In this document: piece after piece, positions 22,665 through 30,759 of the stretch
How the letters are laid out: each line of letters begins with the position of its first letter
Position numbering within the stretch: position 1 is the stretch's first letter
From: Pyrinomonadaceae bacterium
GTDB lineage: Bacteria; Acidobacteriota; Blastocatellia; Pyrinomonadales; Pyrinomonadaceae
Assembly (NCBI GenBank): GCA_019694355.1
Contig: JAIBCB010000002.1
Location: forward strand, 186,001-250,000
Reading direction: 5' to 3'
Length of the DNA: 64,000 nucleotides
The notes under the pieces: model-generated
Told to the model about the DNA's origin: nothing
What the model saw: only the letters and a program-made list of their open reading frames with translations
Database searches by the model: none
Program-made: the position numbers and the translations under genes

Positions 22665-24469
22665 TGTTAGACACTCTTGGAAGTTTAGAGCGCACGCACA
22701 CGTGCGGTGAGTTGCGAAAGGAGAACGTCGGAAACGATGTTGTCCTGATGGGCTGGGTCGCGAAAAAACGTGATTTTGGACCGTTGACCTTTATCGATCT
22801 TCGTGACCGAGATGGCGTTACGCAGGTGGTCCTGAACGAGAAAACGTCACCTGACGCTCACGCAAAGGCAAAAGATATCCGCGGCGAATTCGTGCTCGGC
22901 ATCAAGGGCACGGTCGTCGAACGCGAAGGTACTCATAACGCAAGGCTTGCGACGGGCGACATCGAGGTTCACGCGACCGAGCTTCTGATCTTTAACACCG
23001 CAAAAGTTCCGCCATTTGAGCTCGAAAAGGCAGGCTCGCAGAACCTCGCTTCGGAAGACCTGCGGCTCAAGTATCGATATATGGACCTGCGGCGGCCGCA
23101 GCTTCAGCACAATATCCGTATGCGTGCGAAGGCCGTTCGTGCTATCCGCGAATACTTTGACGGCCGCGGGTTCATCGAGATCGAGACGCCGATCCTGCTG
23201 AAATCGACGCCCGAAGGCGCACGGGATTTCGTCGTTCCGTCGCGCATCCACACCGGGAAGTTCTTTGCATTACCGCAGTCGCCGCAGATCTTGAAGCAGA
23301 TCACGATGATCTCCGGCTTCGATAAGTACTTTCAGATCGCGAGGTGTTTCCGCGACGAAGACCTGCGGGCCGACCGACAGCCCGAGTTCACACAGCTCGA
23401 TATGGAGATGTCTTTTGTGAATCGCGAGCAGGTCTATCGTGAAATGGAAGGGATGTTCAACCACGTGATGAAGCTTATCGGAGTCGAGTTTCCGGCCGAG
23501 TGGCCAAGGATGACGCACTCGGAAGCGATGCGGCGATACGGCTCTGACAAACCTGACCTACGATTCGCTATGGAATTGATAGACCTCTCGGCCGAACTGA
23601 AAGACACCGACTTTGCTCCATTTGCGGATGTGCTGGCAAAAGGCGGCGAGATAAAGTGCATTGTCGTCAAAGGCCGCAGCGACTATTCGCGTAAGCAGAC
23701 CGATGAGCTTCAGGAATACGTAAAACGCTATGGTGCGGGCGCACTTGCGTGGATCAAGGTCGCCGATGATGCTCTCACGTCATCGCTCGCGAAGGTGCTC
23801 GGAGAAGAAAAGGTCGCGGAACTCGCCTCTGTTGCGGGCGCCGAGAAAGGTGACGCAATTCTCATTGTCGCCGGGCGAAGATCGGTAGTTGCTGCCGCGC
23901 TTGGGGCCTTGCGCCTTGAGGTTGCACGCCGCGAAGACTTGATCGATCGGACGGCCTATAAACCCCTGATCGTTACGGAATTCCCGATGTTCGAACACGA
24001 TGAGGAGAGCGACAGCTACGTGGCTGCTCACCATCCGTTTACTTCGCCGATGGACGAGGACGTTGAGCTTTTTAAGACGGCCGTGAACGATCCTTCGCAG
24101 CATCATCTTCTCGGACAGGTTCGAGCAAAGGCGTACGATGTCGTGATCAACGGCTACGAGTGTGCGGGTGGCTCGATCCGTATCCACCAGAAGGAAATTC
24201 AGGACCTGAACTTCAAGGCTCTCGGAATGACGCCTGAAAAGGCACGGGAGCGCTTCGGCTTCTTTCTCGATGCCCTCGAATACGGAACGCCGCCGCACGG
24301 TGGTTTTGCCGCCGGCATCGAAAGGACGTGCATGATCCTCTGTGGGACGGAGAATATCCGCGACGTTATGGCCTTTCCCAAGACTGCCTCGGCCCAGGAC
24401 CTGATGATGGATTCGCCGGGTGAGGTGGATGATTCGCAATTAAAAGAGCTTGGTATTAGCATCGGATGA
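22664..24469 (+). CDS. aspS: Aspartyl-tRNA synthetase
   Basis: I start at the ATG at 22664 (MLDTLGSLERTHTCGEL, 601 residues), because the ATG three codons earlier lies inside a repeat also found in non-coding DNA. The N-terminal OB fold contains FIDLRDRDGVTQVV. The class II core follows, with motif 1 around FIEIETPILLKSTPEGARDF, motif 2 YFQIARCFRDEDLRADRQPE and motif 3 GFAAGIERTCMILCG; the bacterial GAD insertion lies about 300-410. Whether it is discriminating or also charges tRNA-Asn cannot be judged here. Confidence 0.96.
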   Translation: MLDTLGSLERTHTCGELRKENVGNDVVLMGWVAKKRDFGPLTFIDLRDRDGVTQVVLNEKTSPDAHAKAKDIRGEFVLGIKGTVVEREGTHNARLATGDIEVHATELLIFNTAKVPPFELEKAGSQNLASEDLRLKYRYMDLRRPQLQHNIRMRAKAVRAIREYFDGRGFIEIETPILLKSTPEGARDFVVPSRIHTGKFFALPQSPQILKQITMISGFDKYFQIARCFRDEDLRADRQPEFTQLDMEMSFVNREQVYREMEGMFNHVMKLIGVEFPAEWPRMTHSEAMRRYGSDKPDLRFAMELIDLSAELKDTDFAPFADVLAKGGEIKCIVVKGRSDYSRKQTDELQEYVKRYGAGALAWIKVADDALTSSLAKVLGEEKVAELASVAGAEKGDAILIVAGRRSVVAAALGALRLEVARREDLIDRTAYKPLIVTEFPMFEHDEESDSYVAAHHPFTSPMDEDVELFKTAVNDPSQHHLLGQVRAKAYDVVINGYECAGGSIRIHQKEIQDLNFKALGMTPEKARERFGFFLDALEYGTPPHGGFAAGIERTCMILCGTENIRDVMAFPKTASAQDLMMDSPGEVDDSQLKELGISIG

Positions 24470-24553
24470 CTCGCCCGTTCGTGATTTGGAACTTTTCGGC
24501 TTTTTATCGCTGATCTCTCAATTCTTTCCTATATCGTACTTTTTGCATCCTAG

Positions 24554-24575
24554 ATAGTACTATATATGGTACTAT
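24554..24575. promoter_or_regulatory. Perfect palindrome upstream of hicAB, probable operator
   Basis: ATAGTAC-N8-GTACTAT is a perfect 7-8-7 inverted repeat placed eight bases before the first possible hicA start. HicB proteins with a DNA-binding tail repress their own operon at such sites. Confidence 0.6.
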
Positions 24576-24594
24576 GTAGGGTGTGACGATCTTT

Positions 24595-24858
24595 ATGGAG
24601 ATCTCGACGATTGTCAAAAAGCTGGAGAATGAGGCCGCGAACACCAGGTTCTCATTTCTGCTTCGGATTTGCGGTGAGTTTTTTGGTGAACCGCGAATAA
24701 ACGGAAGTCATCACATTTTCAAAACGCCTTGGCCGGGTGACCCGCGGTTAAATCTGCAGATGTCAAAAGGAAAAGCTAAACCGTATCAGGTTAGGCAGGT
24801 TATAGCGGCGTTGGCACGGCTTGAAGGCGTTAGGGATGGTGACGACAGTAAGAGGTAA
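24595..24858 (+). CDS. hicA: HicA-type mRNA interferase (canonical pair)
   Basis: The start is uncertain: a GTG at 24583 or the ATG at 24595 used here (87 residues). The C-terminal half has the HicA core INGSHHIFKTPWPGDPRLNLQ with the catalytic His pair, then GKAKPYQVRQVIAALARLE. It is longer than average, with an additional N-terminal helical stretch. Its TAA is one base before the hicB ATG. Confidence 0.85.
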   Translation: MEISTIVKKLENEAANTRFSFLLRICGEFFGEPRINGSHHIFKTPWPGDPRLNLQMSKGKAKPYQVRQVIAALARLEGVRDGDDSKR

Positions 24859-24859
24859 T

Positions 24860-25216
24860 ATGGCAAATAGTGGTGGCATGAACAAGCAAACGAACAACCC
24901 TGACCAATATAGCTACACAGTTACTTGGTCAGAGGAAGATGACGCATTCGTAGCTCGCGTGTCTGAGTTCCCGTCTCTTGCCGCGCACGGGCCTTCACAG
25001 ACACAGGCGCTTCGTGAACTCCGCAAGGTCGTAGCTTATGTTCTTGAAGAACTGAGCGCAGAAGGTGCGCCGATCCCACAACCTCTGGGATTGAGGCGTT
25101 TTAGCGGGAGACTCAATCTGCGTATGTCAAAGGATCTGCATCGACGTCTTGCCCTTGAATCTGAACTGCAAGGAGTTTCTTTGAACAGTCTGATAAACTT
25201 AAAACTCCAGCGTTAA
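24860..25216 (+). CDS. hicB: HicB-type antitoxin with DNA-binding tail
   Basis: I start at the ATG at 24860, with AGAGG upstream within the hicA end; 118 residues. The HicB fold is in YSYTVTWSEEDDAFVARVSEFPSLAAHG and ALRELRKVVAYVLEEL. The C-terminal GRLNLRMSKDLHRRLALESE with SLNSLINLKL is a ribbon-helix-helix (Arc-like) domain. It would neutralise HicA and repress the operon at the upstream palindrome. Confidence 0.9.
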   Translation: MANSGGMNKQTNNPDQYSYTVTWSEEDDAFVARVSEFPSLAAHGPSQTQALRELRKVVAYVLEELSAEGAPIPQPLGLRRFSGRLNLRMSKDLHRRLALESELQGVSLNSLINLKLQR

Positions 25217-25270
25217 AGCATCTAGAATTTTCGAACCATTTCGGTCAAAATATCGTTAAGATACGTTGTA

Positions 25271-25900
25271 ATGCCGTCAAAATACGACACAAACCAGCTC
25301 GATCCGGACTTTCCCGAAAAGGCGAAGGCCGCAGCAGCGACGGCGCAAGCCTCTGCTGAGACGGGCGGTGAAACGCGGCCGTTCGCAAATACGGAGAATT
25401 ACGAGCAGGAGACGCGCGAGTTCGGGCCGCGGGATTTTGGTGCGTATCAGGCTCCTCAAGGTGCGTATGCTCCTGCATTTTACGCTTCGTCGGCACCTGC
25501 GGCGGTCGAGGATGTACGGAACAGGCGTGTTGATAAGGTCGGGCTGAAAGAGAACATCGTAACCGCAATTCCCTATATTCCGTGGTATTTTGGCCTTGTT
25601 GTGGGAATCATTCTGCTCGTTCTGCTGCCAAAGAGCGAGGCAAAATCACGATTTCATGCCGCACAAGGGCTCGCCGCGCATCTTGGCATCCTGCTCGTTA
25701 CAACGCTGCTCGGTGTCGTCGGATCGATCACGAACGCAGTTCGGCCCGCGGTCGGAATCTTTTCGGCGATCACGACGATAATTCTGTTCGTCTTTGTTTA
25801 TAAGGCCTGGCGTGGCCGGCCGATCCATCTAGAGTTTCTCGAGGGCCTAACAGATTGGCTCGAGGAGAAGCTTACGCCCGATACGTTCAACAAAAAGTAA
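25271..25900 (+). CDS. Membrane protein with Tic20/DUF4870-like C-terminus
   Basis: A 209-residue protein. The first 100 residues are hydrophilic and rich in Ala, Glu, Tyr and Pro, without predicted fold. After VGLKENIVTAIPYIPWYFGLV come three or four hydrophobic segments, including SRFHAAQGLAAHLGILL, the pattern of the DUF4870/Tic20-like family. The function of the family is unknown. Its TAA overlaps the ATG of the thioesterase gene (TAATG). Confidence 0.7.
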   Translation: MPSKYDTNQLDPDFPEKAKAAAATAQASAETGGETRPFANTENYEQETREFGPRDFGAYQAPQGAYAPAFYASSAPAAVEDVRNRRVDKVGLKENIVTAIPYIPWYFGLVVGIILLVLLPKSEAKSRFHAAQGLAAHLGILLVTTLLGVVGSITNAVRPAVGIFSAITTIILFVFVYKAWRGRPIHLEFLEGLTDWLEEKLTPDTFNKK

Positions 25901-26364
25901 TGTCCGATCTCTCAGTACAGCAAGAATATTCACCGAACAGCATTTGTTTTGGCTGCGGCCCGGCGAACGAAAAGGGCCTGCGGATAAACAGTTTTCCGGA
26001 GGGCGACGAACTCGTTTGTGAGTTCCACGCTCGGCCCGAACACCAGGCGTTTCCGGGAATGCTGAATGGCGGGATCATCGGTGCGTTGCTTGATTGTCAC
26101 TCGAATTGGACGGCCGCCTATTTTATGATGAAGCGCGACGGCAAAGACCGGCCGGACTGCACAGTGACGGCGGATTTTCACGTCAAACTTCTCAGGCCGA
26201 CGCCATTCGATGCGACGATCTACCTGCGTGCGAGAGTTGTTGATTCAAAGGAAGATCGGGCGACGATCGAGGCAGAGCTGACCGCAAACGAGAAGGTTTG
26301 CGCGACCTGCCGCGGCACGTTCGTCGCCGTCAAAGAAGGCCATCCTGCATATCATCGTTGGTAG
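25900..26364 (+). CDS. PaaI-type hotdog thioesterase
   Basis: A 154-residue hotdog-fold protein. The first part has ICFGCGPANEKGLRI with a CxxC pair; MLNGGIIGALLDCHSNWTAAYF is the hotdog helix with the usual G-G-x-x-x-x-x-x-D catalytic pattern; VTADFHVKLLRPTP is the core strand. It probably hydrolyses an acyl-CoA; the substrate is unknown. Translation is coupled to the membrane protein upstream. Confidence 0.85.
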   Translation: MSDLSVQQEYSPNSICFGCGPANEKGLRINSFPEGDELVCEFHARPEHQAFPGMLNGGIIGALLDCHSNWTAAYFMMKRDGKDRPDCTVTADFHVKLLRPTPFDATIYLRARVVDSKEDRATIEAELTANEKVCATCRGTFVAVKEGHPAYHRW

Positions 26365-26402
26365 CCTTTTCAATATCTCGCACATCTAACTGGACTTGCT
26401 AA

Positions 26403-26574
26403 CTATTTCTGCAGCCGAGCGATGGCATCTTGTAATTCCAGTATTACTTCTTTGAACCAATAAGCTTTTGCGTAATCACTAGAAGAAGTTTCGAGGAGAT
26501 TCAGAGCTTTCGTATACGCGTCCAAGGCTTCGATATTCTTGCTGCTTGCCTCGTAGGCCTTTCCAAGTGCTAGC
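26403..26574 (-). pseudogene. Fragment of a TPR protein
   Basis: Read on the minus strand this frame gives LALGKAYEASSKNIEALDAY, TKALNLLETSSSDYAKAYW and KEVILELQDAIARLQ before a stop, a clear tetratricopeptide-like end. It has no start codon and begins inside the end of the RNase D-like gene, out of frame with it. It looks like the leftover tail of a lost gene. Confidence 0.5.
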
Positions 26575-27142
26575 CGATCTTATCCATCTGAGTATTGAAA
26601 TCCTCCATCAGGCCCAGCTTTTCGAGCCACGCGATCTGCTCCTGCATCAGACGCGGCAGGTGGCAGACGTCTGAGAGGGCGTAATCGACAAGTTCCTCGG
26701 TCCAGATACCGTCCCAACGCGAGTTGAACTTCTTTCTCTGCGATTTATCGAGATCCACCGCGAAATAGCGATAGAGCGTGTCGGCAAGCGACGCGGATTG
26801 GTGTGCTCCCTTAGTAAGAACCTTTTCGGCGATCATAGTGTCGAAGACATTTTCGGTCGTGAAACCGGCCTCGTTCAGAAAATCGAGGTCGAATCTCGCG
26901 TTATGAAAGATCTTGATGACCTCAGCGTCGGCGAGAATGTCCGCAAAAGGCCCGATGGCGATCCCTTCGCTAATGGGCAGCAGGAGCGACAGATCGCCGT
27001 CGGAGAACTGTATCGAAAAGATCTTGCCCGTGCGCGCGTTCAGCCCCGATGTTTCGGTATCACATCCAAGACACGTTGCTGTCGAGATTCGAGTGAAGGC
27101 AGCTTCGATCTCGTCCTCTGTGCGCGGGATTAGTATTTCCAT
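26570..27142 (-). CDS. RNase D-like 3'-5' exonuclease
   Basis: I start at the ATG at 27142 (MEILIPRTEDEIEAAF), giving 190 residues; the long upstream frame is not coding. The DEDDy exonuclease residues are visible: CDTETSGLN, FHNARFDLDFL and ELVDYALSDVCHLP (Tyr and Asp). It lacks the HRDC domains of full RNase D. It probably trims tRNA or other RNA ends. It is divergent from the YceH-type gene with a 36-base gap. Confidence 0.88.
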   Translation of the reverse strand: MEILIPRTEDEIEAAFTRISTATCLGCDTETSGLNARTGKIFSIQFSDGDLSLLLPISEGIAIGPFADILADAEVIKIFHNARFDLDFLNEAGFTTENVFDTMIAEKVLTKGAHQSASLADTLYRYFAVDLDKSQRKKFNSRWDGIWTEELVDYALSDVCHLPRLMQEQIAWLEKLGLMEDFNTQMDKIG

Positions 27143-27178
27143 CCAGATAGATTGTAAATTAGGGAAAGCGAAAGTTAC

Positions 27179-27829
27179 ATGCTCGAAACACTCAACGAAA
27201 TAGAAGCAAGGGTCGTCGGAGCCCTTGTCGAAAAACAACTCACCACGCCGGAATACTATCCCCTGACGCTGAACGCGCTCGTCAGCGCGTGCAATCAAAA
27301 GAATAACCGCGAACCGGTAATGACGCTCGATGCCGACGCGGTCTCGGCAGCTGTCGAACATTTGCGGGACCGGAATTTGGTGTATGTCTTTTACGGAAGC
27401 ACGAGCCGAGTGCCGAAGTACAAGCATATGCTGCCGAGTTACTACACGCTCGAGCCGGACGAGACAGCGTTGCTTGCCGTCCTGATGCTTCGCGGGCCGC
27501 AGACGCTGGGTGAACTTCGCGAACGCACGGGGCGGATGCACACATTCGACGGCCTCGGCGAGGTTCAGGAGGCTCTTGATCGATTGACTCGTCGCGATGA
27601 ACCGCTGGTGATGAAACTCGACCGCCTTCCCGGACGCAAAGAAGCCCGGTTTGCACACCTTCTTTCGGGCGAGATAACGCAGGACTCCATCGTGTTTTCG
27701 GAAGGCTCGGGCACGCCTCGTGTTTCAACGAACGGGTTTAGCGAACTGAGTGGCGAGATCGAATCGTTAAAGGCGGAGCTTGCAGCGCTGCAGGCAGAAT
27801 TCGCTGAGTTTCGAAAGCAGTTCGAATGA
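27179..27829 (+). CDS. YceH-type (DUF480) protein
   Basis: A 216-residue protein. The opening LNEIEARVVGALVEKQLTTPEYYPLTLNAL (shown here in part) and CNQKNNREPVM are diagnostic of DUF480/YceH, which consists of two winged-helix domains. The C-terminal 30 residues (SLKAELAALQAEFAEFRKQ) form a coiled coil. The function is not established. Confidence 0.88.
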   Translation: MLETLNEIEARVVGALVEKQLTTPEYYPLTLNALVSACNQKNNREPVMTLDADAVSAAVEHLRDRNLVYVFYGSTSRVPKYKHMLPSYYTLEPDETALLAVLMLRGPQTLGELRERTGRMHTFDGLGEVQEALDRLTRRDEPLVMKLDRLPGRKEARFAHLLSGEITQDSIVFSEGSGTPRVSTNGFSELSGEIESLKAELAALQAEFAEFRKQFE

Positions 27830-27839
27830 CGGAGGAAAT

Positions 27840-28103
27840 ATGAATTGGCAAAAGGCACGCCGTACCCTTGGTATTTGTACTCTTCTCAATTATGGGATCC
27901 TGATCATTTGGTTTGCCATCTTCTCCCTCAGTTACGACTGGATCTATCGTCTCCACACTTCGTGGTTCCCGATGTCGAAAGAGAATTATGACGTAGCGAA
28001 CTACCTTGCGATGGCCACCTACAAGATCCTCGTGCTTGTCTTCAATTTGATCCCGTATATTGCATTGCGGCTGACGGCGTCAGAGGAAAAACAAAAAAGC
28101 TGA
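27840..28103 (+). CDS. Small two-helix membrane protein
   Basis: An 87-residue protein with an excellent GGAGGAAAT before the ATG. Two hydrophobic helices (TLLNYGILIIWFAIFSL and YKILVLVFNLIPYIAL) flank a polar loop with WIYRLHTSWFPMSKENYD. It fits the DUF6868-like family of small membrane proteins of unknown role. It follows the YceH gene by ten bases. Confidence 0.75.
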   Translation: MNWQKARRTLGICTLLNYGILIIWFAIFSLSYDWIYRLHTSWFPMSKENYDVANYLAMATYKILVLVFNLIPYIALRLTASEEKQKS

Positions 28104-28149
28104 CAGAGCATGGCTATCAGCTTTCTTCGATCGTTTTTGAGCTCGGAGC

Positions 28150-29166
28150 CTATAGTTCGTCCCGCATAAAGCCCTTGCCGAGTCCGATCTTCATCTTTAC
28201 GATATCCTCGATCGATGCATTCGGATTCTTGGCTCTTGCGTTGCGGACATAGCCGGCATCGATGTTGAAGATGCGGCATTTTACGATGTCCTCGGCGGAG
28301 ATATTCGAAAGGCCGGCCGACCGGAGTTCGTTGAGAAATTCGGGCGTGACCTTGAAGATGCGGAATTTTACGAGCGCCTCGAAATCGCCTTTGTCATAAC
28401 CCATCGAGCGGATCTGGCTGACGTAGTTTGCATCGATCTTGAAGATGCGGGCCTTGACCAGATCTTCCATCGAGAGATTCGGATATCCCGTTGCCTTCAT
28501 CTCCGACATAAACTTTCCGTCGATCTTGAAGATCGTCGCTTTGAAAAGGTCGTCGATGCCGAGACTGCCGAAGTTCGCCGAAAGGAGATCGTCGGCGCGT
28601 TCAGCGGTTACGTTAAGGAAGAAAGCCGTCAATGCACGGTCCTCAAAGGTCGATCGCCTGACATTCTTTTCCTCGGCCTCTTCCTTGTAAAAATCAAATC
28701 CTCGCTGCTGCATCCGATCAAAGAAGCCGCGATCGGGCGTAAATGTGAATGTTCCTGAGCCTTGCCCATTTGAGAAGTTGCCGGTGAAGGACATCTGCCC
28801 GGCTTCGCGTGTAACGGTAAAGCTTGCCGGGCCGTTCTGTGTTTGAGCCTCTGTCAGGCCTGAGATCTCGGCAAAACGATAACTCTGGCCGTTCGACCAG
28901 TTCTCGCCCCGTCGGTCGCGTCGCAGATCGATGCGGAGCCTTGGGCCACTTCCGTTGTTATCCGGGCCGAAACGATCGAATTCTTCGTCGTCATCATCGT
29001 CATCGTTATTGTGTTTGCGGTTCTTTTCTGCCTTGTCGCGAGTGTTGGCCGTCCACGTGCCGGTTACATCGCCCTTTTGGGCAACGATCACAATGTTGCC
29101 GAAGACGATAATTATTACCAATAGGCTTGATAGAATTGCGGCTGAAGTAATGAGTTTATGTCGCAT
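28150..29166 (-). CDS. Exported protein of BlaR1-associated short repeats
   Basis: A 338-residue protein with an N-terminal hydrophobic export segment (LVIIIVFGNIVIVAQ). A poly-Asp stretch follows at about 55-62. Residues 65-150 resemble a beta-rich domain (FTGNFSNGQGSGTFTFTP). From about residue 205 at least four repeats of about 29 residues occur, built as DLVKARIFKIDANYVSQIR, MGY; DIVKCRIFNIDAGYV and so on. I know this repeat from the periplasmic part of acidobacterial BlaR1/M56 proteins, where it follows the protease; here there is no protease. The role is unknown, possibly a ligand-binding or sensory partner. Confidence 0.7.
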   Translation of the reverse strand: MRHKLITSAAILSSLLVIIIVFGNIVIVAQKGDVTGTWTANTRDKAEKNRKHNNDDDDDDEEFDRFGPDNNGSGPRLRIDLRRDRRGENWSNGQSYRFAEISGLTEAQTQNGPASFTVTREAGQMSFTGNFSNGQGSGTFTFTPDRGFFDRMQQRGFDFYKEEAEEKNVRRSTFEDRALTAFFLNVTAERADDLLSANFGSLGIDDLFKATIFKIDGKFMSEMKATGYPNLSMEDLVKARIFKIDANYVSQIRSMGYDKGDFEALVKFRIFKVTPEFLNELRSAGLSNISAEDIVKCRIFNIDAGYVRNARAKNPNASIEDIVKMKIGLGKGFMRDEL

Positions 29167-29246
29167 ATTTCAGTGGTTGTATGTGTTCTCCTTGGCGTTA
29201 GTAACAAGAGAACACCGGTGCAGGCGAATTTGTGACATTTGGGCGC

Positions 29247-29281
29247 AAAAAAGGCTGTCCGAGCATTTGCGTCAGACAGCC
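29247..29281 (-). terminator. Rho-independent terminator after the TPR gene
   Basis: On the minus strand GGCTGTC and GACAGCC (29281-29253) form a perfect stem over a 15-base loop, followed by six T. Confidence 0.85.
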
Positions 29282-29291
29282 TGAAAGTCAT

Positions 29292-29309
29292 GTTGGTCGA
29301 TCGACCAAC
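29292..29309. promoter_or_regulatory. Perfect 18-base palindrome at the end of the TPR gene
   Basis: GTTGGTCGA/TCGACCAAC reads the same on both strands. It lies one base after the stop codon of the TPR gene and ahead of the terminator. Without a loop it is a better protein site than a hairpin. Confidence 0.6.
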
Positions 29310-29310
29310 G

Positions 29311-30594
29311 TTAGTTCTTTATCTTCTGGGGCGTAATCTTCTCGCCTTTCAGCGTCGTAAGAATGCCTTCGGCATCCTTTTTAAGGCGATGCGTGTCGGG
29401 CGCGACCGAAACGAAGCGGCCAAGATAGTTTGCCGCTTCCTGGAGTTGGGCTTTGTCGCCGCTCGCATAACCGGAATTTACGAGGGCAAGGCCGATGCCC
29501 GCAAGAGCGTCGACATTATTAGCGTCTGCGGCAAGAGCTTCGCGATAGCTCTTGATCGCTTTTTCGATATCACCAGAGACGAGAAACATATCCGCAAGAT
29601 TTACGAGAGCCGCATTCTTTTTAGCGACGTCGGTCTCGGCGGCGATGTATTTCGGGATGAATTCTTCCGCGATGACCGGCAAACGCGGGTCCACCTGGCT
29701 CGACACGGCCGCGATGCGAACAAGTTCCTTGATCTGTGCAAGCGAGAATGAAGTAAGAGCCTTAGCGTTCTCTGGCGTAATGTCCTTCGGCGGAGCGGAA
29801 GCGACCATATCCAAGGTTTTTTTGAACAATTCCGCCGAGTCACCCATATCTTTGCGAGCCGTTGCGAACATTTCCAGCTTAATGGTCCGCTCTGCCTTGG
29901 TCGCTTTGTTATAAGTATCGATGGCACGCAATTTCAGGACATTTGCCTTCTGGGCGAGGAAGGTCGGAGCTGTTCCGGCAAAGTCTGGATCGCTCTGATA
30001 ACCTGCTTCATATTTTGCGAGCGCAAGGTCGTAGTTCTTAGCATCACTAGCGTCATTGCCTTCTTTCAAAAGCTTTTGAGCGTTCGCGAAATTCGCCTCG
30101 CTCTTGGCCTTTGCCTCGTCGTAAGCTTTCTTCTTCGCTTCGTACTCGGCTTGAGCCTTCTTGGCTTCTTCCTCTGTCTTGGGGTCGACGGTGTTGCCGC
30201 CCGATTTTGCCTTTTCCAGAGCATCACGCACCTCGGCCTCGGTATAATGCCTACCGTCGCCCGGCTTTACCTCGATCTCCATGCGGGTCGTGCCGCCCGA
30301 AACGCCCGGCTGGATCTCAGGCCCAATACCGGTACCGCTGACGACGAGCGTATATTTGTATCCCCACATCAGGCCGGCAAAGCTAAAATAGCCCTTCTTG
30401 TCGGTCTTAGTGGGAGTCATCGCATTGCTCTGGCCATAGGCCTCAATAAGAGCGCCTTCGACCGGCACCTTTTTGCCGTCCTTCATCATATAGACGGTTC
30501 CGCTTGTCGGGGCGGTCTGTGCCGATACCGAAATGGCGATCCCTGTCGCGAGAGAAAGCAGTGCGGCAACGGAAAATAATCTTTTACGAAACAT
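29311..30594 (-). CDS. Exported TPR protein with carboxypeptidase-regulatory-like domain
   Basis: I use the ATG at 30594 (MFRKRLFSVAALLSLATGIA), 427 residues, with a signal peptide ending at VSA-Q. Residues about 28-110 are the regulatory-like beta domain (TSGTVYMMKDGKKVPVEGAL and DKKGYFSFAGLMWGYKYTL). A Lys/Ala/Glu-rich coiled stretch follows (115-170), then TPR-type helices including ANAQKLLKEGNDASDAKNY and DIEKAIKSYREALAADANN. Such proteins act as periplasmic scaffolds; the partner is unknown. Confidence 0.8.
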   Translation of the reverse strand: MFRKRLFSVAALLSLATGIAISVSAQTAPTSGTVYMMKDGKKVPVEGALIEAYGQSNAMTPTKTDKKGYFSFAGLMWGYKYTLVVSGTGIGPEIQPGVSGGTTRMEIEVKPGDGRHYTEAEVRDALEKAKSGGNTVDPKTEEEAKKAQAEYEAKKKAYDEAKAKSEANFANAQKLLKEGNDASDAKNYDLALAKYEAGYQSDPDFAGTAPTFLAQKANVLKLRAIDTYNKATKAERTIKLEMFATARKDMGDSAELFKKTLDMVASAPPKDITPENAKALTSFSLAQIKELVRIAAVSSQVDPRLPVIAEEFIPKYIAAETDVAKKNAALVNLADMFLVSGDIEKAIKSYREALAADANNVDALAGIGLALVNSGYASGDKAQLQEAANYLGRFVSVAPDTHRLKKDAEGILTTLKGEKITPQKIKN

Positions 30595-30759
30595 TCCTTT
30601 TTTCAATCCTCCGAAATTCGATAGAAACTACCAGCGGTTTGATGCTAAGGGCTCCCATCGAGTTTGATATGAACAGAAAATTCTATCTCAACCGCGATGG
30701 AAAGGCGAACCCTGCGGGCCCTAAAACGAAGGCCCGTTGTGGTATCGTCAGAAATAGCG

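Noticed and set aside
26570-27658. A 362-codon frame read as one long exonuclease
   Set aside because: Only the part from the ATG at 27142 resembles RNase D; the rest is antisense to the YceH-type gene.
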